From Litoreibacter sp. (GTDB lineage Bacteria; Pseudomonadota; Alphaproteobacteria; Rhodobacterales; Rhodobacteraceae): 52,663 nt of DNA. A program made the position numbers and the translations under genes. Positions 36,345-45,293 of the stretch are shown here, one piece after another (positions within the stretch are counted from its first letter, which is position 1; each line of letters starts with the position of its first letter). The stretch spans positions 1-52,663 of the forward strand of contig JAPORH010000144.1 of NCBI GenBank assembly GCA_026710325.1, in the 5' to 3' direction. Under the pieces are notes generated by a model. That model ran no database searches. It saw only the letters and a program-made list of their open reading frames with translations, and was not told the DNA's origin.

Positions 36345-37645
36345 ACCTGCTCGACGCCAATGACCGGCGCGGGGAATACCCGGCGAGCTACTACGCGGCG
36401 AGTGCCAAGCCGCTCGCTCCGTTTCCCGTCCTGCGCGGTCAAATCAAGTGCGACCTGTGTATTGTAGGCGGCGGTTATACCGGACTATCCGCTGCGCTAC
36501 ATGCCGCGCAGGCCGGTCTGGACGTGGTCCTTTTGGAAGCACAGCGCATTGGCTTTGGCGCGTCAGGGCGCAATGGCGGACAGGTTGGATCGACGTTCAA
36601 TCTGGACGGGCAAGAGCTGATAGAAACGGTCGGGCAAGATGATGCGTCAAAACTCTATGCGCTTGGCCATGAGGCGGCCGATCTGACGCGTGAACTGGCG
36701 GCGGCTCATGCGCCCGATGCGGGATACCAGCCCGGCGTGATCCATGCGGATCGTTTCGAAGGAGAGGCGAAGCGCACGCGCGACAGCATCGTTCATACTG
36801 CGGATACCTTTGGCGAAAACGCGGTTCGCGCGCTCGACGCCGAGGAAATCTCCCGGCTGCTTGGGACAGAAGTCTATGCCGGCGGCGCGCTCAATATGGC
36901 AGGCGGACATTTGCATCCGCTCCGCTACGCCTTTGGACTTGCGCGGGCCTGCATCGCCGCGGGCGTGCGGGTGTTTGAGCTATCGCGCGTTCATGAAGTG
37001 GCGTCCGGCAGACCCGCAGTGGTAAGGACCGATCAAGGTCAGGTTCAGGCAGATCACGTCACTATCGGAACCAATGGCTACAGCACCGGTCTCAATCGCG
37101 GCACGCGGGCGCGGGTCATGCCGATCAACAACTTCATCGTAGCCACGGAGCCGCTCGGGGATGCCCAGGCTGTGATCCTGAGCGAAAACCACTGCGCCTA
37201 TGACGACCGGTTTGTCGTGAACTACTTCCGAAAGTCAGAGGATGGGCGGCTGCTGTTTGGCGGCGGGGAGAGCTATGGCTATCGCTTCCCTAAAGATATC
37301 GTAGCCAAAGTGCGCAAGCCACTGGAGCAGGTCTACCCACAGCTAAAAGGCGTGAAGATCGACTACGCTTGGGGCGGCACGCTGGCGATCACCATGTCCC
37401 GCCTGCCCTACCTCGCGCGCCCCGATCCCAATGTACTGGTCGCAAGCGGCTATTCGGGGAGCGGCGTCGCCTTGGCGACATTCGCCGGCAAGCTGATGGC
37501 GGAGGCAGTACAATCACAGTCTGCCGGGTTCGATCTTTTGGCGAAGCTGCCGACGCCAGCCTTCCCAGGCGGCGGAGCGTTGCGCACGCCGCTGCTGGCT
37601 TTGGCAATGACATGGTTTGCAATGCGCGACCGGCTTGGAGTGTAG
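36341..37645 (+). CDS. FAD-dependent oxidoreductase of the DadA/PuuB type
   Basis: A 434-residue flavoprotein with N-terminal dinucleotide motif 'CIVGGGYTGLSAALHAAQAG', then 'GFGASGRNGGQ' typical of gamma-glutamylputrescine oxidase (PuuB/OrdL) and a C-terminal 'VASGYSGSGVALATFAGKLMAEA'. The expected reaction is oxidation of the gamma-glutamylated amine to an aldehyde, releasing ammonia and hydrogen peroxide. ATG 36341 overlaps the ligase 2 stop. No PuuC-type aldehyde dehydrogenase follows; a DegT-type aminotransferase does. Confidence 0.9.
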   Translation: MNLLDANDRRGEYPASYYAASAKPLAPFPVLRGQIKCDLCIVGGGYTGLSAALHAAQAGLDVVLLEAQRIGFGASGRNGGQVGSTFNLDGQELIETVGQDDASKLYALGHEAADLTRELAAAHAPDAGYQPGVIHADRFEGEAKRTRDSIVHTADTFGENAVRALDAEEISRLLGTEVYAGGALNMAGGHLHPLRYAFGLARACIAAGVRVFELSRVHEVASGRPAVVRTDQGQVQADHVTIGTNGYSTGLNRGTRARVMPINNFIVATEPLGDAQAVILSENHCAYDDRFVVNYFRKSEDGRLLFGGGESYGYRFPKDIVAKVRKPLEQVYPQLKGVKIDYAWGGTLAITMSRLPYLARPDPNVLVASGYSGSGVALATFAGKLMAEAVQSQSAGFDLLAKLPTPAFPGGGALRTPLLALAMTWFAMRDRLGV

Positions 37646-37718
37646 CAAAACCTTTACCAAACCGTGCAATAGTGTTACCGAAATTCCGAAACTAGATTTT
37701 CGAAAACAGGAACAAATC

Positions 37719-38903
37719 ATGCGCGACTTCCCGACTGAGGCCCCCGACCTTCACGAAGCCGAGCCGATCCCAGCGGCTGCAAAAGCCGCGATCGAAGAGC
37801 TGCTGCAAAGTGGTGATCTGTTCCGTTACACCGCGCCCGCGGACGCGCCAGTTGCCCTGTTGGAACGTGAATTCGCGGAGATGATGGGCAGCCGCTATGC
37901 GCTCGCCGTGTCATCCTGTTCGGCGGCATTGTTCCTGTCGCTCAAAGCGCTTGATCTTCCAAAAGGCGCAAAGGTGTTGATCCCGGCTTTCACATTCGCC
38001 GCCGTGCCCTCCGCCGTTGTGCATGCAGAAATGCAACCAGTTCTGGTTGAAGTGAGCATGGATTACCGCATCGACCTTGCAGATTTCGAACAAAAGCTGG
38101 CCGACGCCGATGCGGTGCTGATCAGCCATATGCGAGGCCATACATCCGACATGGACGCGATATTGAAGCTGGCAACAGCGCATGATCTGCCGGTAATCGA
38201 AGATGCGGCGCATTCACTTGGCACAGTTTGGGGTGGGCAGAAGATCGGGACACTGGGGCATGTCGGCTGCTTCTCTTTCCAATCCTACAAGATGATCAAT
38301 GCGGGCGAAGGCGGCATTCTGATCACCGATGATGCGGAGCTTGTTGCACGCGCTGTGATCATGTCCGGCGCTTACGAGCATAATTGGAAAAAGCATGGCG
38401 ATATCGCGGAGGCCGCCGCGAAGTGGCAAAACAAACTACCGCTCTACAATCTGCGCATGCAAAACCTCAGCGCTACCGTGATCCGCCCGCAACTGGCAGA
38501 ACTGCCGCGCCGGGTGCGCGATGGATTACGTAATCACGATTATGTCGCGGCGAAATTGCAAGCCAGCGGGTATTTCGAGGTGCCGCCGTCATTGAAGCCC
38601 GAAACGCGTGCCCCGGACTCCATCCAGTTCAACCTTGCTGGTTTTTCCGAAGATCAATCGCGCGCGTTCCTAGCGGAAGCGAAGAAAAGAGGTGTCGGCG
38701 CGCAAATATTCGGGCTCAGCCAAGACAATGCGCGCGCATTCTGGAACTGGCAGTTTATCGAGGGGCCTGTGCCGGACCTTCCGAAAACCCGCGCGATGCT
38801 TGCGCAGGCCTGCGATGTCCGCTTGCCAGTGCGTTTGACCCTGCCTGAACTGGACTTTGTCGCCGATGCGTTGATCAGTGCGGCCAAAGCGGTGAAGGCC
38901 TAA
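37719..38903 (+). CDS. DegT/DnrJ/EryC1-family PLP aminotransferase
   Basis: A 394-residue fold type I PLP enzyme, with the PLP lysine at K191 (CFSFQSYKMINAGEGG), 'IEDAAHSLGT' and 'ALAVSSCSAALFLSLKAL'. The family usually transaminates nucleotide sugars, but no sugar genes are near and it follows the amine-oxidation genes, so an amine or amino-acid role is possible. ATG 37719 with a short AT-rich leader containing TTTTCGAAAA; the longer ORF overlaps the preceding gene. Tail-to-tail overlap of 4 bp with the LysR gene. Confidence 0.85.
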   Translation: MRDFPTEAPDLHEAEPIPAAAKAAIEELLQSGDLFRYTAPADAPVALLEREFAEMMGSRYALAVSSCSAALFLSLKALDLPKGAKVLIPAFTFAAVPSAVVHAEMQPVLVEVSMDYRIDLADFEQKLADADAVLISHMRGHTSDMDAILKLATAHDLPVIEDAAHSLGTVWGGQKIGTLGHVGCFSFQSYKMINAGEGGILITDDAELVARAVIMSGAYEHNWKKHGDIAEAAAKWQNKLPLYNLRMQNLSATVIRPQLAELPRRVRDGLRNHDYVAAKLQASGYFEVPPSLKPETRAPDSIQFNLAGFSEDQSRAFLAEAKKRGVGAQIFGLSQDNARAFWNWQFIEGPVPDLPKTRAMLAQACDVRLPVRLTLPELDFVADALISAAKAVKA

Positions 38904-39868
38904 TCGATCACCATCATCTGATCTTTGAGCCAAGGCATGCGGCCGTGGCAAAACTCCAAAGTCTCCTCAGCGATGAGCGGGCGCAGATGACCCGCGAGCG
39001 TTTCAGCCATTCCATGCGCATCATCGCGCCGCGCGATGAGAGAAATTTGGCGGCCTAAAGGCGCAAAGGGTAGCGGGAAGGCATCGACCCGGTCCATAAA
39101 GCGCTTGGCCCGCATCACGCCGAGCGGCGTCAGGATCGTCCACCCTTCCCCGCGCGACACCATCGCCATGATCGAATGGTAACTGTCGAGTTCAAAGCGA
39201 TGCGACAGGACCAGATTGTGACGTGCCAAATGCGCCGCAATCTGCCGCCCCATAACATGGCGGGAGGTGTATTGAATGAGCGGATGCGTGCGCAGCACTT
39301 GGATCATCTTGGCCTCGTCGCGGATGAGCCTTTTGGGGGCCACGACAACGTAAGGATCGTGCAAAAGCGGATGCGTCTCGAGGTTTGTGGGCAGGTCAGC
39401 CGTCTCAGCAGCAACGGCCACATCGAGGCCTCGCGTTTCGAGCTTTTCGATCATGCGGTGGCTGGCACCGGTCTCCAACAGGAACTGCGCTTTTGGCATG
39501 TCCTCAGACAGGCGCATCAACAAACCCGGCGTCACGTCAGCGTCGAAATCCTCGATCATGCCAAGGCGCAGGCGCACCCGGCTCGACATATCCGCGACCG
39601 TCAGCTCTGCAGCCGCCTGCGCGGCTTCGTTCAAAATGGTTTGCGCGCGTTTTAGGAACATCTCCCCCGCAGGCGTCAAAGGCATAGGCCGCTCGGAACG
39701 TTCCAGCAAACGCGTTCCCAAGGCGCTTTCCAGATTTGAAAGCTGCTGAGAGACCGCAGAATTGGACGCGTTGAGGCGGCGCGCAGCGGCTGAGATCGAC
39801 GCTTCTTCCGCGGCGGCGACGAAAATCTCAACCTGCCAGAGCGTGATTTTGCCCGGTGTATCAACCAA
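38900..39868 (-). CDS. LysR-family transcriptional regulator
   Basis: A 322-residue protein with the LysR helix-turn-helix at residues about 10-65 (ISAAARRLNASNSAVSQQLSNLE) and a substrate-binding effector domain. It is divergent from the class III aminotransferase gene with only 81 bp between starts, so it likely controls that gene and perhaps itself. Its effector could be an amine or amino acid, by context only. Convergent with the DegT-type gene. Confidence 0.92.
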   Translation of the reverse strand: MVDTPGKITLWQVEIFVAAAEEASISAAARRLNASNSAVSQQLSNLESALGTRLLERSERPMPLTPAGEMFLKRAQTILNEAAQAAAELTVADMSSRVRLRLGMIEDFDADVTPGLLMRLSEDMPKAQFLLETGASHRMIEKLETRGLDVAVAAETADLPTNLETHPLLHDPYVVVAPKRLIRDEAKMIQVLRTHPLIQYTSRHVMGRQIAAHLARHNLVLSHRFELDSYHSIMAMVSRGEGWTILTPLGVMRAKRFMDRVDAFPLPFAPLGRQISLIARRDDAHGMAETLAGHLRPLIAEETLEFCHGRMPWLKDQMMVID

Positions 39869-39949
39869 TTGCTGCCCCCATTCACTTCACGGATTGCCCC
39901 GCTGCATAGCTCCCTTTAGCTTACTTTTTGATCTTCAGGGAGACCCCAA

Positions 39950-41317
39950 ATGCGTGACGATTCCCCCAACTCCTGGGAAGCCCGGGCGGATGCCCATTCC
40001 TTCTACGGCTTCACCGACCTGCCCTCAGTACGCGATCGGGGCGCGGTGGTGCTTACCCACGGTCAGGGGCCTTACGTGTTTGACGTGCATGGGCGGCAAT
40101 ATCTCGACGCGAATTCCGGGCTTTGGAATATGGTGGCGGGGTTCGATCACCCTGGTCTGGCCGAGGCCGCAAAGGCGCAATATGATCGTTTCCCCGGCTA
40201 CCACGCCTTTTTTGGGCGCATGTCTGACCAGACGGTGATGCTGTCTGAAAAGCTGATCGAGGTCTCCCCCTTTGAGCGCGGCAAGGTGTTTTACACCAAT
40301 TCCGGGTCCGAGGCGAACGACACGATGGTTAAGATGCTGTGGTTCCTCTCAGGCTCAGAAGGCAAGCCGGAGCGGCGCAAAATCCTGACCCGCAAGAACG
40401 GCTATCATGGTGTGACAGCAGTTGCGGCGTCGATGACGGGCAAACCCTATAACTCTGTCTTCGGTCTGCCCTTGGACGGCTTCATTCACCTCACCTGCCC
40501 GCATTACTGGCGCGAAGGCCACGAGGGTGAGAGCGAGGCGGAGTTCACAGCGAGCATGGCACGCGAATTGGAAGAGGTCATCGCCCGCGAAGGCGCGGAC
40601 ACGATTGCGGGCTTTTTCGCAGAGCCTGTTATGGGCGCAGGCGGTGTGATCCCACCCTCAGAAGGGTATTTCCAGGCAATCCAGCCGATCTTAAAAAAAC
40701 ACGGCATCCCCTTGATTGCCGATGAAGTGATTTGCGGCTTTGGCCGCTGCGGGGAGGTTTGGGGCAGCACGGCATACGACTTTGTGCCGGACGCGATCAT
40801 TTCATCGAAAAACCTGACCGCAGGGTATTTCCCGATGGGGGCCGTGATTCTCGGGCCCGAACTAACCGACAAATTGCAAGACGCCTCAGACGCTATCGAG
40901 GAATTCCCGCACGGGTTCACCGCTTCGGGTCACCCGGTTGGCTGCGCGGTCGCATTGAAAGCGATCGACATAATCTTGAATGAAGGGTTGATGGAAAATG
41001 TGCGTACCCTGACCCCAAAATTCGAGGCCGGATTGCAGCGCTTGCTGGACCACCCCAATATCGGGGAAGCACGCGGCAAAGGGTTGATGGGCGCGGTGGA
41101 AGCGGTGCGCGACAAGGCGACGAAAACACCCTTCGAGGGCCATCTCAGTGTCTCGGAACGGATCGCAAATACCTGCACCGATCACGGGTTGATTTGCCGC
41201 CCACTTGGACAGGCCGTTGTGCTCTGTCCCGCCTTTGTAATGACAGAGCCGCAGATGGACGAGATGTTCGAAAAGCTGGAGCTTGCCCTACGTCAGGTTT
41301 TTGCAGAGGTGGCTTAG
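39950..41317 (+). CDS. Class III omega-aminotransferase
   Basis: A 455-residue class III PLP aminotransferase with the lysine at K287 (ISSKNLTAGYFPMGAV) and D258 in LIADEVICGFGRCGEVWG. The family includes polyamine:pyruvate, beta-alanine and taurine aminotransferases. Divergent LysR and the amine genes upstream suggest transamination of an amine or omega-amino acid such as putrescine or GABA. ATG 39950 with AGGGAGACC upstream. It overlaps the hemolysin III-like gene by 4 bp at its end. Confidence 0.92.
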   Translation: MRDDSPNSWEARADAHSFYGFTDLPSVRDRGAVVLTHGQGPYVFDVHGRQYLDANSGLWNMVAGFDHPGLAEAAKAQYDRFPGYHAFFGRMSDQTVMLSEKLIEVSPFERGKVFYTNSGSEANDTMVKMLWFLSGSEGKPERRKILTRKNGYHGVTAVAASMTGKPYNSVFGLPLDGFIHLTCPHYWREGHEGESEAEFTASMARELEEVIAREGADTIAGFFAEPVMGAGGVIPPSEGYFQAIQPILKKHGIPLIADEVICGFGRCGEVWGSTAYDFVPDAIISSKNLTAGYFPMGAVILGPELTDKLQDASDAIEEFPHGFTASGHPVGCAVALKAIDIILNEGLMENVRTLTPKFEAGLQRLLDHPNIGEARGKGLMGAVEAVRDKATKTPFEGHLSVSERIANTCTDHGLICRPLGQAVVLCPAFVMTEPQMDEMFEKLELALRQVFAEVA

Positions 41318-41964
41318 GCGAGGCTGCAGAGCCAGACTGAAGCGAAGAAAAAGCCTGACGCTATGACCACGAAACCATGCCAGATCGCATTGGCATATTT
41401 CAGGCTGTCCCAGCAGAAAAATACCGTGCCAAACGTGTAAAGCGCACCGCCCGCGATAGCGCACCATCCGGCGGCGGCTGACAGTTGGAAGATGGCCCAA
41501 ATCAAGGCAACGCTGATCCATCCGAGGCCTAGGTAAAGGTAAAGCGCCATCCGGCCCGGGCTGCGCCAGGCAAAGAGCCTGCGCCCTGCCCCGTAAGCTG
41601 CAAGGAGCCAGACCGTGGCCAAGACGATGTAGCTAAACGTCGTGCCGATCATCACGACAAATGGCGTGTAGGTCGCCGCAATTTTTAGGTAGATCGCCGC
41701 GTAATCAAGGCGACGCAACGTGGCGCGGGCACCTTCCCACGGGGTCATGTGATAGCAAAAGCTTGCCACGAGCATGATCAAGAGCCCCGACCAGTAAAGC
41801 CAGAGGCTGGCGCGCAGTGCGCCCTCTAAATGTGCAAAATGGATAGAAACGAAAACAAAAACCGCTACAAGCGTAGCGACGATACCCGCTAGGTGTACAA
41901 GGGTATCCGCGACTTTTTCCGATGTCGCGTAAACAGGGTACTCGCGAACAGAAACATGTGACAT
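41314..41964 (-). CDS. Hemolysin III/PAQR-family membrane protein
   Basis: About 216 residues with seven hydrophobic segments and the family's conserved 'VASFCYHMTPWEGARATLRRLDYAAIYLKIAATYTP' (key: S-x-x-x-H, D, then H near the C-terminus in 'AIWHGFVV'). These residues fit the PAQR metal-dependent hydrolase core. Actual hemolysis is not implied. ATG 41964 is preferred to TTG 41982. Downstream of phaR on the same strand with a hairpin in between. Confidence 0.88.
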   Translation of the reverse strand: MSHVSVREYPVYATSEKVADTLVHLAGIVATLVAVFVFVSIHFAHLEGALRASLWLYWSGLLIMLVASFCYHMTPWEGARATLRRLDYAAIYLKIAATYTPFVVMIGTTFSYIVLATVWLLAAYGAGRRLFAWRSPGRMALYLYLGLGWISVALIWAIFQLSAAAGWCAIAGGALYTFGTVFFCWDSLKYANAIWHGFVVIASGFFFASVWLCSLA

Positions 41965-42014
41965 GAGCAAAGCATGTCGCAAATTCCTTTATTAATCGAC
42001 AAGTTCGACGGAAA

Positions 42015-42032
42015 CAGAGCGTTTACGCTCTG
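42015..42032 (-). terminator. Small hairpin after phaR
   Basis: CAGAGCG-TAAA-CGCTCTG on the minus strand, 7-bp perfect stem followed by TTTCC, starting 11 bases past the phaR stop. A weak terminator candidate. Confidence 0.4.
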
Positions 42033-42042
42033 CTAACCAAGC

Positions 42043-42600
42043 CTATTTACCCATTTTTGAAAGTGCGTCCTGCATCTCAGCGAGTTGTTTTTTGATCTGG
42101 TCCAGCTCGCTTTCGCTGTCTGTGCCTTCGTCGTGGTCGGCCTCTTGCTGCGGCACGGAACCCGCAGCCCAGCCACCCATCATCGTCTTCATGAACGCTT
42201 CTTGCTGTTGCTTGATTTGCTCGAACCCCGGCATGGTGCCCATGGGGGCGGACATGCGCTCCATCATCTTGGTCTGCCCGTCACGTAACATATCGAACGA
42301 GGCCGCAAGAAAGTCTGGCACCATGGTTTGCGCGCCTTCGGTGTAGCTGCGCACCAGATCTGTCAGGACATTCGTGGGCAGCACGCTGTCACCACGGCTT
42401 TCATGCTCGGCTATAATCTGGAGCAGATACTGACGTGTCAGGTCATCGCCGCTTTTCAGATCAACGATCTGCACATCCCGGCCTTCTCGAATGAAGCCGG
42501 AAATATCATCGAGTGTAACGTAGTCGCTGGTTTCAGTGTTGTAGAGCCGTCGGCTTGCATACCGTTTGATGAGCAAAGTGTCGCCGTCAGATTTGGGCAT
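42043..42600 (-). CDS. phaR: Polyhydroxyalkanoate synthesis repressor
   Basis: A 185-residue PhaR: the N-terminal DNA-binding domain has 'LLIKRYASRRLYNTETSDYVTLDDI' (key: RLYNT), followed by the PHB accumulation regulatory segment 'LKSGDDLTRQYLLQIIAE'. The Gln/Met-rich C-terminus ('FEQIKQQQEAFMKTMMGGW') is phasin-like. In Paracoccus PhaR represses phasin and itself and is released by binding PHA granules. ATG 42600 with a one-mismatch CTGC-N3-GCAG box 17 bp upstream, consistent with autoregulation. Confidence 0.94.
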   Translation of the reverse strand: MPKSDGDTLLIKRYASRRLYNTETSDYVTLDDISGFIREGRDVQIVDLKSGDDLTRQYLLQIIAEHESRGDSVLPTNVLTDLVRSYTEGAQTMVPDFLAASFDMLRDGQTKMMERMSAPMGTMPGFEQIKQQQEAFMKTMMGGWAAGSVPQQEADHDEGTDSESELDQIKKQLAEMQDALSKMGK

Positions 42601-42616
42601 GCAAGGTCTCCCGGTG

Positions 42617-42627
42617 TTGCAGTGCAG
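42617..42627 (-). promoter_or_regulatory. phaR: Degenerate PhaR box before phaR
   Basis: On the plus strand TTGC-AGT-GCAG, one mismatch to CTGC-N3-GCAG. It lies between the likely promoter and the phaR ATG. Confidence 0.5.
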
Positions 42628-42685
42628 CAAACGCTAGCGCAGCTGCGTAAGAAAAGAAAGAGCTGCTTAGCTTTTGCGCAATTTA

Positions 42686-42716
42686 AAAAGGCGCGCCAGA
42701 AGCTAACGCGCCTTTT
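42686..42716 (-). terminator. Terminator between phasin and phaR
   Basis: A perfect 10-bp stem AAAAGGCGCG/CGCGCCTTTT with an 11-base loop; T-runs flank it on both strands. On the minus strand it ends the phasin transcript and separates it from phaR. Confidence 0.85.
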
Positions 42717-42769
42717 AGGTAATCATGGTCCTTAGGGAGGAGTAGAACCATGAAACTCGTTACTGCACC

Positions 42770-43216
42770 TTAAGCGGCTTTTGCAGCTTTCTTGGCTTGT
42801 GCAGTCAGATCGTCAGTTGCTTTCTTGACAGCAGCAGTTGCCTCTTCGGAGACGTCTTTGCCAGCAGCCATCAGCAGCTCGACAGTTTCCATTTGCGCTT
42901 TTTTTGCAACTTCAGCGAAAGCAGCCATGTGCTCAGCGGCGGACTCAGCTTGTGCAGAAGCGAAATCGGTCATCGCTTTGGAGTAATCTGCAGGCTCTTT
43001 TTGCGCTTTGGTCACGGTGGACATTTTCGCAAGTGTTTCTTTTGTGAATTTGGAGGACAGCTCAGCAGAGGTCGAAGCTGCGTCCAGAGCAACTTTCGAC
43101 ATTTTCTCGTTGAAAACTGCAGTGTTTTTGAATGCGTCGTTGAAGATTGCCATGTCGACAGGGAAGGCAGCCGCCATGTCAGAGAATGCTTTAGTGAAAT
43201 CAGTTTGCTTGGCCAT
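42770..43216 (-). CDS. phaP: Phasin, PHA granule-associated protein
   Basis: A 148-residue Ala/Lys-rich helical protein with phasin features: 'FTKAFSDMAAAFPVDMAIFNDAFKNTAVFNEKM' (in part) and repeats of 'AEVAKKAQMETVELLMAAGKDVSEEATAAV'. It coats PHA granules. ATG 43216 with AGGAGA eight bases upstream; the longer ORF is rejected. It has its own promoter overlapped by two PhaR boxes and a strong terminator, consistent with a highly expressed, PhaR-controlled single gene. Confidence 0.92.
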   Translation of the reverse strand: MAKQTDFTKAFSDMAAAFPVDMAIFNDAFKNTAVFNEKMSKVALDAASTSAELSSKFTKETLAKMSTVTKAQKEPADYSKAMTDFASAQAESAAEHMAAFAEVAKKAQMETVELLMAAGKDVSEEATAAVKKATDDLTAQAKKAAKAA

Positions 43217-43270
43217 TTTTGGTCTCCTGGGTGGGACCTTCATGCGGCCCCGCTGTTTGCTACTGCGGCA

Positions 43271-43299
43271 TAGATATCCGCTGCACCGCAGCATTGCAA
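43271..43299 (-). promoter_or_regulatory. phaP: Phasin promoter
   Basis: On the minus strand TTGCAA (43294-43299), 17-bp spacer, TATCTA (43271-43276). The spacer contains a perfect PhaR-type box. Confidence 0.6.
43281..43291. promoter_or_regulatory. phaP: PhaR operator 1 at the phasin promoter
   Basis: CTGC-ACC-GCAG, an exact match to the CTGC-N3-GCAG sequence known for PhaR of Paracoccus denitrificans. It lies wholly between the -35 and -10 elements. Confidence 0.7.
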
Positions 43300-43308
43300 G
43301 TACTTTTT

Positions 43309-43319
43309 CTGCGCTGCAG
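43309..43319. promoter_or_regulatory. phaP: PhaR operator 2 upstream of the phasin promoter
   Basis: CTGC-GCT-GCAG, a second exact CTGC-N3-GCAG match, ten bases upstream of the -35 element and 28 bases from operator 1. Confidence 0.68.
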
Positions 43320-43353
43320 CAAAAAATTTTTGATTCAGAAAAGCGTTTTTAAA

Positions 43354-45162
43354 TCAGGGCTTTGACGCAGGTAGAACATATGTCCCCGGCGCTTTTTCAA
43401 GCACAGGATGCGTTTTTGTGCCTGGCTTTCGTGCTTTTACGTCTTTACCAGACCGGTCGTTTAACCAAGATTCCCATCTTGGCCACCAAGAGCCTTCGTG
43501 AAACGCGGCACCGCTCATCCAATCCTCTGTCGAGCCGCTCATATCCGGGTTGGTGTAGTGGCCATATTTCTTCTTCGAAGGCGGATTGATGATGCCAGCG
43601 ATATGACCTGACTCAGACACGATAAAGGTTTTGTCGGCCGACCCGAATTGCTTGACCCCATTATAGCTGCCTTTCCAGGCGGCAATATGATCCGTTTCGC
43701 ATGCGATTGCGCAGACCGGGTGCTGCACGGTCTTGAGGCTGACCGTCTCACCCAGGATTTCCATTTCGCCCGTCGCAAACTTGTTCTTCTGGCAAAGCCC
43801 ACGCAAATACTCGACTACAAACCGTCCCGCGAGGTTGGTGCTGTCACTGTTCCAAAACAAAAGATCGAAGGCGGGCGGTGCCTCGCCGAGCATATAGTTT
43901 CGAATTGCCGGCTGATAGATCAGATCATTTGAGCGCAAATAAGAGAACGTCCGCGACATGAAATAGGAGCGCAGATATCCGGACTCCTCGACCTGACGTT
44001 CAATCCCGTCGACGAAATCATCGTCTAGAAAGACCGCCATCTCCCCCGCGTCTTCAAAATCGGTCAGCGTGGTGAAAAGCGTTGCGGACTTAATCGAGTC
44101 GTCACCGCGCTTTTCCATCAAAGACAGCACCATAGAAAGCGTCGTCCCAGCGATGCAATAGCCAACGGCATTGACCTGTTTTTGCTTGGTGATGGCTTTG
44201 ACTTCTTCGACGGCGCGCAGAAATCCATCCGCCACATAATCGTCAATGCCAATATCGGCGTAGCTTTCATCCGGGTTTACCCAAGAGACGATGAAAAGCG
44301 TGTAGCCCTGATCCACGATCCATTTGATAAGAGAGTTTTTCTCCTTCAAATCCATGATATAGAATTTGTTGATCCAGGGCGGGAAGATGATCAACGGGAT
44401 CGCCTTCACCTGCTCAGTGGTCGGCGTGTATTGGATCAGCTCGAACATGTGGTTGCGGTAAACGACGGCACCATCGGTCGTTGCAATGTTCTTACCGACC
44501 TCGAACGCATCCGAATCCGCAAGGCTGACAAGCAGGTCACCGTCGTTGCGCTCAATATCTGCGACAAGGTTTTGGAGCCCCTTCACCAGCGACTCCCCGT
44601 CGGTTTCGATGGCTTTCTCAAGAGCATCCGGGTTTGTCGCAAGAAAATTGGTAGGCGCCAGCATGTCTGTTATCTGCTGGGCAAAAAAGGACACGCGCGC
44701 TTTATCACTGCCTTCGAGCCCGTCGAGATCGCTCAACGCTTTCGTGATTGCGTCGCTGGAATAGAGATATTGCTGCTTTATGAAGTTGAAATACGGATGC
44801 GTGTCCCAGAGCGGATTGGAAAACCGACGATCCGTAGGCCCCGTGTCTTCAGGCGGGGTCAGCTTGCCATGCGCCAGCTGTTGTTGGGCGTCGACGTAGT
44901 GCTTGAGCGATTTGCCCCAATATCCCACCTGCTGCTCGATAATCTTTGCAGGGTTTGACATCATCTCGGCCATATAGGCAGCCGCAGCTTTAACGTAGAG
45001 CTCCTGTCCTGGGCCTTGGAGCCCGTGATCGGCATTCTGACGGCGCCCCATGGCCGCGGTTAGGCGCTTGCTCAGATCGTCCATCAAAGCCATGTTCTCT
45101 TTGAGGCGCTCCAACCGTTCGGGTGAAAGTAACTCGTCTGTTTCCGTAGTTTCAGTTGTCAT
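43354..45162 (-). CDS. phaC: Class I polyhydroxyalkanoate synthase
   Basis: A 602-residue PHA polymerase. The lipase-like box is GYCIAGT with catalytic C336; 'ACETDHIAAWKG' supplies the aspartate and 'SGHIAGIINPPSKKKYG' the histidine. The N-terminal domain is class I in length. It polymerises hydroxyacyl-CoA, mainly 3-hydroxybutyryl-CoA, on the granule surface. ATG 45162 with AAGAAATTCG upstream, which is a weak Shine-Dalgarno. Divergent from phaZ; upstream of phaP and phaR on the same strand. Confidence 0.96.
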   Translation of the reverse strand: MTTETTETDELLSPERLERLKENMALMDDLSKRLTAAMGRRQNADHGLQGPGQELYVKAAAAYMAEMMSNPAKIIEQQVGYWGKSLKHYVDAQQQLAHGKLTPPEDTGPTDRRFSNPLWDTHPYFNFIKQQYLYSSDAITKALSDLDGLEGSDKARVSFFAQQITDMLAPTNFLATNPDALEKAIETDGESLVKGLQNLVADIERNDGDLLVSLADSDAFEVGKNIATTDGAVVYRNHMFELIQYTPTTEQVKAIPLIIFPPWINKFYIMDLKEKNSLIKWIVDQGYTLFIVSWVNPDESYADIGIDDYVADGFLRAVEEVKAITKQKQVNAVGYCIAGTTLSMVLSLMEKRGDDSIKSATLFTTLTDFEDAGEMAVFLDDDFVDGIERQVEESGYLRSYFMSRTFSYLRSNDLIYQPAIRNYMLGEAPPAFDLLFWNSDSTNLAGRFVVEYLRGLCQKNKFATGEMEILGETVSLKTVQHPVCAIACETDHIAAWKGSYNGVKQFGSADKTFIVSESGHIAGIINPPSKKKYGHYTNPDMSGSTEDWMSGAAFHEGSWWPRWESWLNDRSGKDVKARKPGTKTHPVLEKAPGTYVLPASKP

Positions 45163-45189
45163 CGAATTTCTTCCACTCTACAGTAAATG

Positions 45190-45201
45190 CTGCACCTGCA
45201 T
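45190..45201. promoter_or_regulatory. Degenerate PhaR box between phaC and phaZ
   Basis: CTGC-ACCT-GCAT, one mismatch to CTGC-N4-GCAG, in the 131-bp divergent region. A further TGC-rich stretch (TTGCTGCTATG) lies nearer to phaZ. Confidence 0.35.
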
Positions 45202-45293
45202 AATGCATGCGTCGGCGTCGTATCGGTTTCGCCCATCATTTTGAAGATGCAGATTAGGCATTGCTGCTATGATAGCGGCGAAAGGAGGCCGTT

